This document shows positions 5,785 to 11,981 of a stretch of DNA of 11,981 bases, one piece after another. Source of the DNA: an uncultured Porphyromonas sp. (GTDB taxonomy: Bacteria > Bacteroidota > Bacteroidia > Bacteroidales > Porphyromonadaceae); the NCBI GenBank assembly GCA_902465775.1, contig CABQOJ010000020.1, positions 1 through 11,981 of the forward strand, given 5' to 3'. The translations under genes and the position numbers were made by a program. Position 1 is the stretch's first letter. Every line of letters starts with the position of its first letter. Below the pieces are notes generated by a model that saw only the letters and a list, made by a program, of their open reading frames with translations, made no database searches and was not told where the DNA came from.

Positions 5785-6624
5785 ATGATGATACTAGATA
5801 GAGGCGGTAAGTGCGTGTGCAGTGTCTTGGTGACGCTTCTTGTGGGGTGTCTCCTCTTATGCTCTTGTGGTCGTGCAGACCTCTCGGATACGGAGCAACT
5901 ACCGCAGACCTTTGTGGAGGCGGATACGCTTTACAAGGCGGGACGCTATGAGCAAGCTGCGAAGATGTACGACCGTACCGCCGAGGAGTGCTCAGGGAGA
6001 GAAAGCTTGCAGAGCCTTTGCTACTACCGTGCAGGTGTCGCTTATAGCCAGACGGAGCAGTGGGGTTGGGCTATCGTGAGCTATCGCAAGGCGCTACTGC
6101 TGACGCCAGACTATAAGGAAGCACGACACAATCTGCGCCTAGCCGAGGAGGCGAGGATGAATATGCCTGCCATGGAGTACCCGATCGTACGGCGCTGGGC
6201 AGATTCCTGTGCTTATGCACTCCCTATGAGTGGTTGGCTGGTTATATCTATTGTCCTTTTTGTGGGGGCAGTTGTCACTTGCTTGGCTTTCTTCTTGGGA
6301 CGCTCAAGGAGGGTGCGACGCACATCTTTCTATGCGATGCTTATTCTGCTACTCTTGTGGGGCTGTACCTTACTGATGATCCTACATCGTCGTCACTATG
6401 ATAAGCAGACGGACGTAGCGATCGTGTGCAGTGTCAAGGCTCCGCTATATGCTCTAGAGGATGACCCCGCAGTGGCTGAGCCAGTGACGGAGCTGTACGA
6501 TGGTGCCGAGCTCCGCGTCGCATCTACAGCCGAGGGTGGCTCCTATCTGCATATCGTACTACCTGATGGGACAGAGGGGTGGCTGCCTAAAGACAATGTA
6601 GAGTCTGTCGCTGTCAATCAATAA
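5785..6624 (+). CDS. BatE-like TPR/SH3 lipoprotein or membrane protein
   Basis: The architecture matches BatE of the Bacteroides aerotolerance (bat) group. It has an N-terminal hydrophobic signal with a lipobox-like LLCSC (Cys 28), two TPR units at about 43-68 and 79-112, two membrane segments at about 151-171 and 183-200, and a C-terminal SH3-like region from about 210 to the end (DGTEGWLPKDNVE). TPR units mediate protein contacts and SH3-like domains often bind the cell wall, so an envelope scaffold role is likely; this is inference. The 279-residue length fits. The batABCD partners normally expected beside it are not in the window. Two adjacent ATGs (5785 and 5788) are possible starts after an A-rich leader. 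A PAP2 phosphatase follows 32 bases later on the same strand. No -7 box was found in the short leader after the tRNA terminator. Confidence 0.75.
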   Translation: MMILDRGGKCVCSVLVTLLVGCLLLCSCGRADLSDTEQLPQTFVEADTLYKAGRYEQAAKMYDRTAEECSGRESLQSLCYYRAGVAYSQTEQWGWAIVSYRKALLLTPDYKEARHNLRLAEEARMNMPAMEYPIVRRWADSCAYALPMSGWLVISIVLFVGAVVTCLAFFLGRSRRVRRTSFYAMLILLLLWGCTLLMILHRRHYDKQTDVAIVCSVKAPLYALEDDPAVAEPVTELYDGAELRVASTAEGGSYLHIVLPDGTEGWLPKDNVESVAVNQ

Positions 6625-6656
6625 TCATCTCACTCGGAAGTCAACGTAACGAAGAT

Positions 6657-7361
6657 ATGGTCGAACAATTAGCTCTCTGGGAGCGCTCGCTCTTTCTCAC
6701 GCTCAACGCGGCTCACACCCCTTACTGGGATGCCTTTATGTACCTCATCTCTTCACGCTGGCCGTGGATTGCTGTTGCTTTTGGACTGGTTGTCTTCCTT
6801 TTTGCCAAGAAGCCCCTCCGTGAGTCTATCCTCCTCGTAGTTATGCTGGCGCTCCTAATCACGGTGGCCGACCAGCTCTCTAGTGGCTTGATCAAGCCTT
6901 ACTTCGAGCGGCTACGACCCTCTTACCATCACCTGACGGCAGACTTAGTGCAGTCGGTCTATGGATACAAAGCGTGGGGGTATGGCTTCATATCAGGACA
7001 TGCGACCAACTTTATGGGGCTGGCGATGTTTACCTCACTGGCTTTTCGCAATCGCTGGTACACGGTTGTAGTCTTTGCGCTAGCCTTGACGACTGCTTAT
7101 AGCCGCATCTATCTAGGCGTTCACTTTATCACAGACGTGGTGCCAGGTGCCTGTCTAGGACTTCTGCTGGGATACTTGGTCTATCTGCTCTACCGTTGGC
7201 TACGTGTCAAGCTCTACAATGTGCACCCCTCGGAGCCTCAGAGTCGTCTTTGCGCCTCGACAATCGGATATTTGACCGCATTCCTCTGCGTTTACATCCT
7301 CTTCCTCTTTGCTTTCGCAGGAGAGCTGATGGGCGTGATGAAAGGGCAGGCGGGCTGGTAG
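6657..7361 (+). CDS. PAP2-family membrane phosphatase
   Basis: Integral membrane phosphatase of the PAP2 (phosphatidic acid phosphatase type 2) superfamily, acting on lipid phosphates or pyrophosphates. All three signature motifs are intact: K80-x6-R87-P88 (KPYFERLRP), S113-G-H115 (ISGHATN), and S149-R150-x5-H156-x3-D160 (SRIYLGVHFITDV). The two His residues are the catalytic nucleophile and general base. There are about five to six hydrophobic spans over 234 residues, and the last one, near the C-terminus, is preceded by a short polar stretch. The substrate cannot be read from sequence: undecaprenyl pyrophosphate, lipid A 1- or 4'-phosphate and phosphatidylglycerophosphate are the main options in this family. 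It follows the BatE-like gene by 32 bases and converges on the HhH protein gene with a 9-base gap that has no room for a separate terminator. Confidence 0.9.
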   Translation: MVEQLALWERSLFLTLNAAHTPYWDAFMYLISSRWPWIAVAFGLVVFLFAKKPLRESILLVVMLALLITVADQLSSGLIKPYFERLRPSYHHLTADLVQSVYGYKAWGYGFISGHATNFMGLAMFTSLAFRNRWYTVVVFALALTTAYSRIYLGVHFITDVVPGACLGLLLGYLVYLLYRWLRVKLYNVHPSEPQSRLCASTIGYLTAFLCVYILFLFAFAGELMGVMKGQAGW

Positions 7362-7370
7362 GCTACGCGC

Positions 7371-8099
7371 TCACTCGAAGTGAAAGTAATGGGAGAGGCG
7401 TACGCTGTCATCCCGATTGAACTCCTCAAGACTCATGATGCGGTGCCACGAATCTATGGCCCCGTTCTTACGAATGCTCCGTGCGAGAGCCATTTGCTGG
7501 CGGTAGTTAAGGTAGGGATGAGTGGGGATGCTGTCGCTGCGTAGGGATTGGAAGGCGGTGCTGTAGTTCTTCACCCCGATATAGAAGAAGGGCTTGATAC
7601 GCTGGTACCTATCTGGCTCCATACCGAAGACCTCTTGTAGCTGTAGCACGGTGTAGTAACCGCCTAGTTGGTCACGATACCTAGCGATGCGCCTGGCAAA
7701 GCTGGGCCCGATACCAGGGACTTGTTGGAGTGCCAACGTGTCAGCACTATTAAGGTCTATGCGCTGTCCCTCTCGGAGCTTTGGCTGCGAAGTGTACTGC
7801 GGTCTGTCAGGCGCTCCCACGTAATCGGCCGACAGCTCGACACCTTGCGAGGAGTTGCCCCCTTCTTTGTAGGACTTATTAGGCTGTATAGGCGGTGCGT
7901 AGGTCCCGCCAGCTCGTCTTTGTGTGGAGTCCGTGGGAAGAGCGCCCATTTGCTCGTTCATCGTCTGCCCTGCCAGTGATGCAAGTGGCTGCGCATTGTA
8001 ATTATTGTCCCAAAGCACCTTGCCGATGGCCGAGAGTATGATGAGGCTGACGGCTATCAGCACCCAAGTCTCTATGCGTCCTCTCTTGAAGCTACTCAT
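7371..8099 (-). CDS. Helix-hairpin-helix (ComEA-like) membrane-anchored protein
   Basis: An N-terminal membrane segment (about residues 12-29) is followed by a low-complexity Gln/Pro/Ser linker, then HhH motifs of the ComEA type. [27 protein letters not shown] (a run spanning about 116-142, with the VPGIG hairpin at 127-131) leads into [15 protein letters not shown] second, more diverged HhH-like repeat starts near [15 protein letters not shown]. Such domains bind DNA without sequence specificity. In competent bacteria ComEA takes up DNA on the outer face of the membrane; in Bacteroidales the role of these proteins is unclear. Its ATG overlaps the stop of the lolD-like gene (ATGA), so translation is probably coupled. 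It is the last gene of the mltG operon. No other competence genes are in the window. Confidence 0.85.
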   Translation of the reverse strand: MSSFKRGRIETWVLIAVSLIILSAIGKVLWDNNYNAQPLASLAGQTMNEQMGALPTDSTQRRAGGTYAPPIQPNKSYKEGGNSSQGVELSADYVGAPDRPQYTSQPKLREGQRIDLNSADTLALQQVPGIGPSFARRIARYRDQLGGYYTVLQLQEVFGMEPDRYQRIKPFFYIGVKNYSTAFQSLRSDSIPTHPYLNYRQQMALARSIRKNGAIDSWHRIMSLEEFNRDDSVRLSHYFHFE

Positions 8100-8785
8100 A
8101 ACTCTTCCGAGCTAGCGGTGTCGGCTATGATGCGTCCATCTTGTAGTGAGATGGTGCGGTCGGCTCGTTGCGCAAAGTCTTCGTCGTGTGTCACGATTAG
8201 GAAGGTCTGTCCGAGCTGGTCTCGTAGCTCGAAGAATAGCTCGATGAGCTCCTCCTTGCGCTGTGTGTCAAGGCTCCCAGAAGGTTCGTCGGCTAGGATG
8301 AGCGTGGGGCGATTGATCAGTGCACGCGCCACAGCTGTGCGTTGCTTCTCACCTCCCGAGAGCTGTGCCGGACGGTGCTTCAGACGATCGGCTAGCCCGA
8401 GCTGGGTCAGTATCTGCTCCGCTTCGCTGAGTGCTTGGCGCTTGCTCATGCCAGCGATCATAGCGGGGATGGCAACATTCTCTACAGCTGTGAACTCAGG
8501 TAGCAACTGGTGAAACTGAAAGACGAAGCCTATCTGACTATTGCGAAAGTGTGCCTGCTTCTGAGCCGAGAGGGTAAAAGGATTGACCCCGTTGATGAGC
8601 AGTTGCCCCTTGTCAGGCTTGAGCAGCGTGCCGATGATCTGCAGGAGCGTCGTCTTGCCCGCACCGCTAGGCCCGACGATAGAGGTTATCTCACTTTGAT
8701 GTATCGAGAGAGTTATCTTTTTGAGTATTTGCAGAGAGCCAAAGGACTTGCAGATAGAGTCTAGAGTGACGAGAGGCGTGGGCAT
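8096..8785 (-). CDS. lolD: LolD-like ABC transporter ATP-binding protein
   Basis: Cytoplasmic ATPase subunit of the LolD/MacB-type ABC family. In this family LolD powers release of lipoproteins from the inner membrane by LolCE. All nucleotide-binding motifs are present: Walker A GPSGAGKT at 38-45, Q-loop Q90 in [12 protein letters not shown], signature LSGGE at 142-146, Walker B LILADEP at 162-168 and H-loop H200. The stretch [18 protein letters not shown] is characteristic of LolD. The 229-residue length matches. No permease (LolC/LolE or FtsX-like) is encoded in the window, so the partner must lie elsewhere, and assignment to LolD rather than a related MacB-like ATPase is inference. It starts 14 bases after the tcdA stop and ends overlapping the HhH gene by 4 bases. 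Confidence 0.85.
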   Translation of the reverse strand: MPTPLVTLDSICKSFGSLQILKKITLSIHQSEITSIVGPSGAGKTTLLQIIGTLLKPDKGQLLINGVNPFTLSAQKQAHFRNSQIGFVFQFHQLLPEFTAVENVAIPAMIAGMSKRQALSEAEQILTQLGLADRLKHRPAQLSGGEKQRTAVARALINRPTLILADEPSGSLDTQRKEELIELFFELRDQLGQTFLIVTHDEDFAQRADRTISLQDGRIIADTASSEEL

Positions 8786-8799
8786 AAGCTTAGTCGTTT

Positions 8800-9552
8800 T
8801 TACTGAGGAGTAGAGAGGTCTTGTAGTACGTAGGCTGCCATGTTAAGGCCGAAGAGCTGAGGCATGTAGGAGATTGTCCCGACGATGCTACGCTTGTTCT
8901 GATCACCGTGAGGAAGGGCACGTATAGCCTCCTCATGTGAAGGCTCACTGCTGTAGACACATGGCGTGGCAAAGACGGATCGTGGTGCCTCTAGCTGGCG
9001 AAGCCGCTTGCGGACGAAGCGAGCCAAGGCGCAGATATGCGTCTTGCTCATCGGCGCTACCGAGACCCGCTGCGGATCTAGCTTAGCTCCTGCGCCCATA
9101 GCGCTGATAATTGGGATACCTAGCTGATGCGCGGTGAGGATGAGTTCGCACTTAGGCGTGAGCGTGTCGATGCAGTCTAGGATGTAGTCGTAGTGATGCG
9201 CCGAGAGGAGCGTGGGGATGTTGTCTCCCGAGAGATAGGCGGCGTGCGTCTCCACCGCTATGTCCGGATTGATCCGATGCAGTAGTTCCTCCACCACCTC
9301 CACCTTAGGACGACCTATGGTATCTCTAAAGGCTATCACCTGACGGTTGATATTCGTCTCATCGACCTTGTCGTGGTCTACGAGCGTAAAGCGACCGATA
9401 CCAGAGCGCGCCAAGAGTTCGCACGCCTTGCTTCCCACACCGCCGAGCCCCACGACGAGGATATGCTTGTCGGCAAGGCGCTGTAGCGTCTCGCTCCCGA
9501 GGAGTAACTCCGTACGCTCCAACCAGTGCGGTATGCCTTCCATAGGTGTCAT
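8800..9552 (-). CDS. tcdA: tRNA threonylcarbamoyladenosine dehydratase TcdA (ThiF/MoeB fold)
   Basis: TcdA (also CsdL or YgdL) uses ATP to cyclise the t6A base at position 37 of ANN-reading tRNAs to ct6A. The 250-residue protein has the E1-like Rossmann fold: nucleotide loop GLGGVGS at 35-41, [15 protein letters not shown] at about 57-71, and the DCIDTLTPK stretch matching the D-x-I-D motif of the family. MGAGAKLDP and the late CVYSSEP segment are typical of TcdA rather than of ThiF or MoeB, and there are no paired Cys-x-x-Cys zinc ligands. The ATG at 9552 is used; a second Met three codons in is also possible. It lies 12 bases after mltG and 14 before the lolD-like gene, so it is probably co-transcribed with them. 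Confidence 0.9.
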   Translation of the reverse strand: MTPMEGIPHWLERTELLLGSETLQRLADKHILVVGLGGVGSKACELLARSGIGRFTLVDHDKVDETNINRQVIAFRDTIGRPKVEVVEELLHRINPDIAVETHAAYLSGDNIPTLLSAHHYDYILDCIDTLTPKCELILTAHQLGIPIISAMGAGAKLDPQRVSVAPMSKTHICALARFVRKRLRQLEAPRSVFATPCVYSSEPSHEEAIRALPHGDQNKRSIVGTISYMPQLFGLNMAAYVLQDLSTPQ

Positions 9553-9564
9553 CGTCTCGTCTAG

Positions 9565-10680
9565 CTACTCCGTGATGCCTCGCTCGTCTAGAGCTTTCTG
9601 ATAAGCCTTCGCATTGCGCATATGCTCCGCATAGGTAGTGGCAAAAGCGTGATACCCCGAGAAGTCCGCCCGAGCACACATATATAGGTAGTCATGTGGC
9701 TTACGGTGTAGCACGGCATCTATCGTGGTCATCTGTGGATAGCGGATAGGACCAGGGGGAAGACCCTTGTATCTGTAGGTGTTGTAGGGCGAGTCAATCT
9801 TAAGCAGTTCGCCTCCGATACGCTGAGCCGTGAAGTTGCCCGAGGCAAACTTAAGCGTTGGGTCCGCTTGCAGTGGCATTCCCTTATGTAAGCGATTGAT
9901 GTAAAGCCCCGCAATGTCGCCATACTCGTCCGTCTTGCTGGACTCCTCCTCAACAATCGATGCTATGATCGACACCTCTACAGGCGTGAGTCCCATCTCC
10001 TGAGCTAGTTCGGTGCGCTGCTTGTCCCAGAACTTGTGGTAGCTCTGATCATACTTGTGCAGGAGCTCCTTGGGCGTAGTCGTCCAGTAGACCTCGTGGG
10101 TGTCGGGGAGGAACATACAGCGCACGGTCTCCGTCGTAAACCCTAGCGAATCGCAGTAGACCGAGTCTCGCAGTAGCGTGCGTAGCTCCTCGGAGGTCAT
10201 CGCTAGCGGTTCTGTCAGCTTGTTGATCAGCTCCTCTTGAGTACGAATAGAGGAGAAAGCGAGCTTGACAGGGTCTTGTGCTTCGTAGGCTATCTTCTTG
10301 CAAATGGAGAGGATGCTCATATTGGGCGTCAGATGGTAGCGTCCTGGGCGTAGCTTGCTGTCTAGACGTATGACGCGAGCCACGTTACGAAGGAGGGCGG
10401 GGTTCTTGACCTCTAGCTCCTGAGCGATAGTCGTCATCAGCGCCTCGCCGCTAGTCGTGTCCGTGACGTAGGCATAGTACTCCTGCCGGCTGGAGCTACC
10501 AGCGGGGCGCAGTAGTAGGTAAGCAGCCCACGAGAGTAAGAGTAGTATGACGATCAGGATCCAAAGAGCAAGTTTACCACCAGTACGTCTAGGCGACCTA
10601 TTGCGATGACTGCGACGTGAAGTGTCGTTGAAGTATGAGGGACGCCATTGTTTAGACTTAGATTTGCGACTTCGTGACAT
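9565..10680 (-). CDS. mltG: Endolytic murein transglycosylase MltG (YceG-like)
   Basis: MltG cleaves nascent peptidoglycan glycan strands and is thought to end strand elongation. It is anchored in the cytoplasmic membrane with its catalytic domain outside. The 371-residue protein has a very basic, Arg/Lys/Ser-rich cytoplasmic N-terminus (1-36), one membrane segment (about 37-57), a LysM-like region, then the YceG catalytic domain. The key segment is SIIASIVEEES, where the first Glu (about 244) aligns with the E. coli MltG catalytic Glu. It is followed by GLYINRLHKGMPLQADPTL and the C-terminal GPI-x-P motif (GLPPGPIRYP). The length is close to the family's. It heads a minus-strand operon with tcdA, lolD-like and HhH genes. 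No recognisable -7 box was found in the spacer upstream, so the promoter is unknown. Confidence 0.95.
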   Translation of the reverse strand: MSRSRKSKSKQWRPSYFNDTSRRSHRNRSPRRTGGKLALWILIVILLLLSWAAYLLLRPAGSSSRQEYYAYVTDTTSGEALMTTIAQELEVKNPALLRNVARVIRLDSKLRPGRYHLTPNMSILSICKKIAYEAQDPVKLAFSSIRTQEELINKLTEPLAMTSEELRTLLRDSVYCDSLGFTTETVRCMFLPDTHEVYWTTTPKELLHKYDQSYHKFWDKQRTELAQEMGLTPVEVSIIASIVEEESSKTDEYGDIAGLYINRLHKGMPLQADPTLKFASGNFTAQRIGGELLKIDSPYNTYRYKGLPPGPIRYPQMTTIDAVLHRKPHDYLYMCARADFSGYHAFATTYAEHMRNAKAYQKALDERGITE

Positions 10681-10723
10681 AGATGAGAGCTATTCAGTTA
10701 GTAAAAACGGATGCTAGTAAAGC

Positions 10724-10784
10724 AGTACCCACAAGGGAGGACGCACTCGCTAATGGCGGAGTGGGGTAGTCTCTTGTGGGTACT
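10724..10784 (-). terminator. Long hairpin between the DUF349 gene and mltG
   Basis: A perfect 12-bp inverted repeat, AGTACCCACAAG at 10724-10735 and CTTGTGGGTACT at 10773-10784, encloses a second smaller stem (CACTC / GAGTG). On the minus strand it lies after the DUF349 gene and before mltG. After the stem the minus strand reads toward a T run (about 10703-10707), so it is a plausible terminator of the DUF349 transcript. It could also influence expression of mltG. Confidence 0.5.
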
Positions 10785-10800
10785 TTCTTGTGTCATAGCG

Positions 10801-10820
10801 TAGGAGAGGTGGCTCTCCTA
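10801..10820 (-). terminator. Perfect 8-bp hairpin after the DUF349 gene
   Basis: TAGGAGAG at 10801-10808 and CTCTCCTA at 10813-10820 pair perfectly around a 4-base loop. It begins 41 bases past the DUF349 stop on the minus strand, and the longer hairpin follows. There is no T run. It may be a terminator or a 3' stabilising stem acting with its neighbour. Confidence 0.45.
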
Positions 10821-10860
10821 GTTGCTGGATGCCTAAGCATAAAAGGCTGTGCGGAGCAGT

Positions 10861-11981
10861 TTACTTCTCCTCTGGCTGTGTGGCCTCGGGAGCGGGAGCG
10901 TCGCCTTCCTGCTGAGCTCTCTGCTCCTTACGTATATCGCGTAGCTTGAGGTCTAGCTCATCGATCTCTTGTTGCATTGCCTCGCAACGCTCCTCAAGCA
11001 TCTTGAGCAGATTCTCTCCCGCACTACTGGTCACACTCAGGCGCTCCTTGTTATTGCTATAGGTCTGCAGGTCGCTCTCCAGCTGCTCCTTCCTGCGGAG
11101 TAGCTTGTCGTACTCCTCTCCGTAAGGACTGACAGGGCCGAAGTTGCGTCGATTATTGTTGCGGTTACCACGTCTGTCGCCACGAGGTCTGTCGCTAGCT
11201 CTCAGCTTGTTGAAGAAAGCATCCATCTGCTCCTTCAGCTCGTCCTGTAGCTTACGGCGTGTCTTGCGAGGCATGTAGCCCAGCTGGTTAAAGTCTCTCT
11301 GCAGGGTCACCGCCTCCTCACGATCAGCATCGGTCGGAGTCTCGATGGCAGCCAGCTCATGAGCACGAGCTAGGAGCTGCTTGGCCGTAGCCACCGACTC
11401 CTTGCCCTCCTCACGCTGCGCCTGGAAGAGTGCTTTGTGGTGCGTATAATAGGTGTCGCAAGCTTCACGGAAGCGCTTGAAGAGAGCTTGGTGCTTGTTG
11501 GTGTGGATTAGCTCGTTCCACTCCGTCTGTAGCTCTTGTATGCGGCTATGCCCCTCAGGCCAGCGCTCCTCAGCTACGATCTGCTCGATCTCCTCGATGA
11601 TAGCGCGCTTGCGGTCACCCTGATCGCTGATGAGCTTGTTGCGGTCACGCATGAACTCCTTGCGCTTGTCAAAGAATATGTCGCAAGCTGTCCTAAAGTG
11701 GAGGTATAGCTCCTCGCTGACGGCACGAGGCACGCGACCCGTCTTGCGCCACTGAGCTTGCAACTCCTTGATCTGGTCGGTGAAGGTGCGCCAATCCTTG
11801 AAAGTGTGGATATCGTTCGGATTGATAGCCTCTATCTGCGTGATGATGCCCCGCTTGATTGTCTCGTTTTCACCCTCCTGCGTGCGCTGCTGGTTGCGAT
11901 ACTCCTGGTTGTTGAAGTTGATCTGTGCCGAAAGCTCCTGAAACTGCTTCCACAGATCCTTGCGAAGCTCCTTAGCCACAG
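10861..11981 (-). CDS. DUF349 protein, partial (5' end beyond the window)
   Basis: The frame stays open to the right edge. The apparent first codon at 11979 is GTG inside the coding sequence, so the true start lies beyond. At least 373 codons are seen. The visible part carries repeated DUF349 helical units, each with a W-x-x-L/W core: ELQAQWRKTGRVPRAVSEEL, then ELQTEWNELIHTNKHQALFK and a weaker third near LQRDFNQLGYMPRKTRRKL. An Arg/Asn-rich low-complexity stretch (RPRGDRRGNRNNNRRN) follows, then a coiled-coil of Glu/Lys/Leu and an acidic tail. DUF349 proteins have no assigned enzymatic function; the helical repeats suggest a scaffold or RNA/protein contact, which is inference. Two hairpins lie downstream. 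It is transcribed in the same direction as mltG but is separated from it by 180 bases. Confidence 0.85.
   Translation of the reverse strand, partial: VAKELRKDLWKQFQELSAQINFNNQEYRNQQRTQEGENETIKRGIITQIEAINPNDIHTFKDWRTFTDQIKELQAQWRKTGRVPRAVSEELYLHFRTACDIFFDKRKEFMRDRNKLISDQGDRKRAIIEEIEQIVAEERWPEGHSRIQELQTEWNELIHTNKHQALFKRFREACDTYYTHHKALFQAQREEGKESVATAKQLLARAHELAAIETPTDADREEAVTLQRDFNQLGYMPRKTRRKLQDELKEQMDAFFNKLRASDRPRGDRRGNRNNNRRNFGPVSPYGEEYDKLLRRKEQLESDLQTYSNNKERLSVTSSAGENLLKMLEERCEAMQQEIDELDLKLRDIRKEQRAQQEGDAPAPEATQPEEK

Noticed and set aside
7362..7370. A bidirectional terminator between the PAP2 and HhH genes
   Set aside because: The gap is only 9 bases and no clear hairpin with a T run is visible there.
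8118..8513. A 131-codon plus-strand frame opposite the lolD-like gene
   Set aside because: It is a low-complexity Ser/Arg-rich shadow of a gene with intact ABC motifs on the other strand.

Overview
The window looks like chromosomal DNA of a Gram-negative Bacteroidales bacterium, most likely a Porphyromonas-type organism of moderate G+C. This is inference from three things. The promoters fit the Bacteroidetes pattern (TTG, 19 bp, TAnnTTTG); the tRNA promoter matches it exactly. Start codons have A-rich leaders and no clear Shine-Dalgarno sequence. The gene set is also typical: a 67K-type SppA, LpxK, a BatE-like TPR/SH3 protein and a DUF349 protein. No phage, transposase, CRISPR array or defence genes are visible. 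Almost all of it is housekeeping and envelope biology.

Layout. Positions 1-246 hold no supported gene but contain inverted repeats, one of which (173-207) probably ends the first operon. From 4251 down to 247 on the minus strand runs sppA - lpxK - thiL: membrane peptidase, lipid A 4'-kinase and thiamine-phosphate kinase. A divergent intergenic region (4252-4418) carries one -7 box for sppA and one for a ferritin gene (4419-4901, +). From 4902 to 5429 there is a roughly 530-base gene-free stretch. It holds a compound hairpin after the ferritin gene, a hairpin-rich segment, and an unusual element of three 21-bp tandem repeats inside an imperfect inverted repeat. Next comes a compact tRNA transcription unit with a clear promoter, tRNA-Tyr(GTA), a perfect inter-tRNA hairpin, tRNA-Gly(TCC) and a classic intrinsic terminator (5704-5732).

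From 5785 to 7361 (+) lie a BatE-like protein and a PAP2-family membrane phosphatase. They converge, with a 9-bp gap, on a second minus-strand operon running from 10680 down to 7371: mltG - tcdA - lolD-like - HhH (ComEA-like) protein. Its genes are 12 and 14 bp apart and then overlap by 4 bp. This operon mixes peptidoglycan termination, tRNA t6A modification, lipoprotein transport ATPase and DNA-binding functions. Upstream is a hairpin-rich spacer (10681-10860), then the 3' part of a DUF349 protein gene that runs off the right edge.

The strongest unexplained signal is the non-coding region 4919-5265. It has nested hairpins, a 12-bp direct repeat and the 21-bp repeat array. It could be a structured RNA plus a dispersed intergenic repeat, but I could not match it to a known family. 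No new protein system is supported by the sequence.
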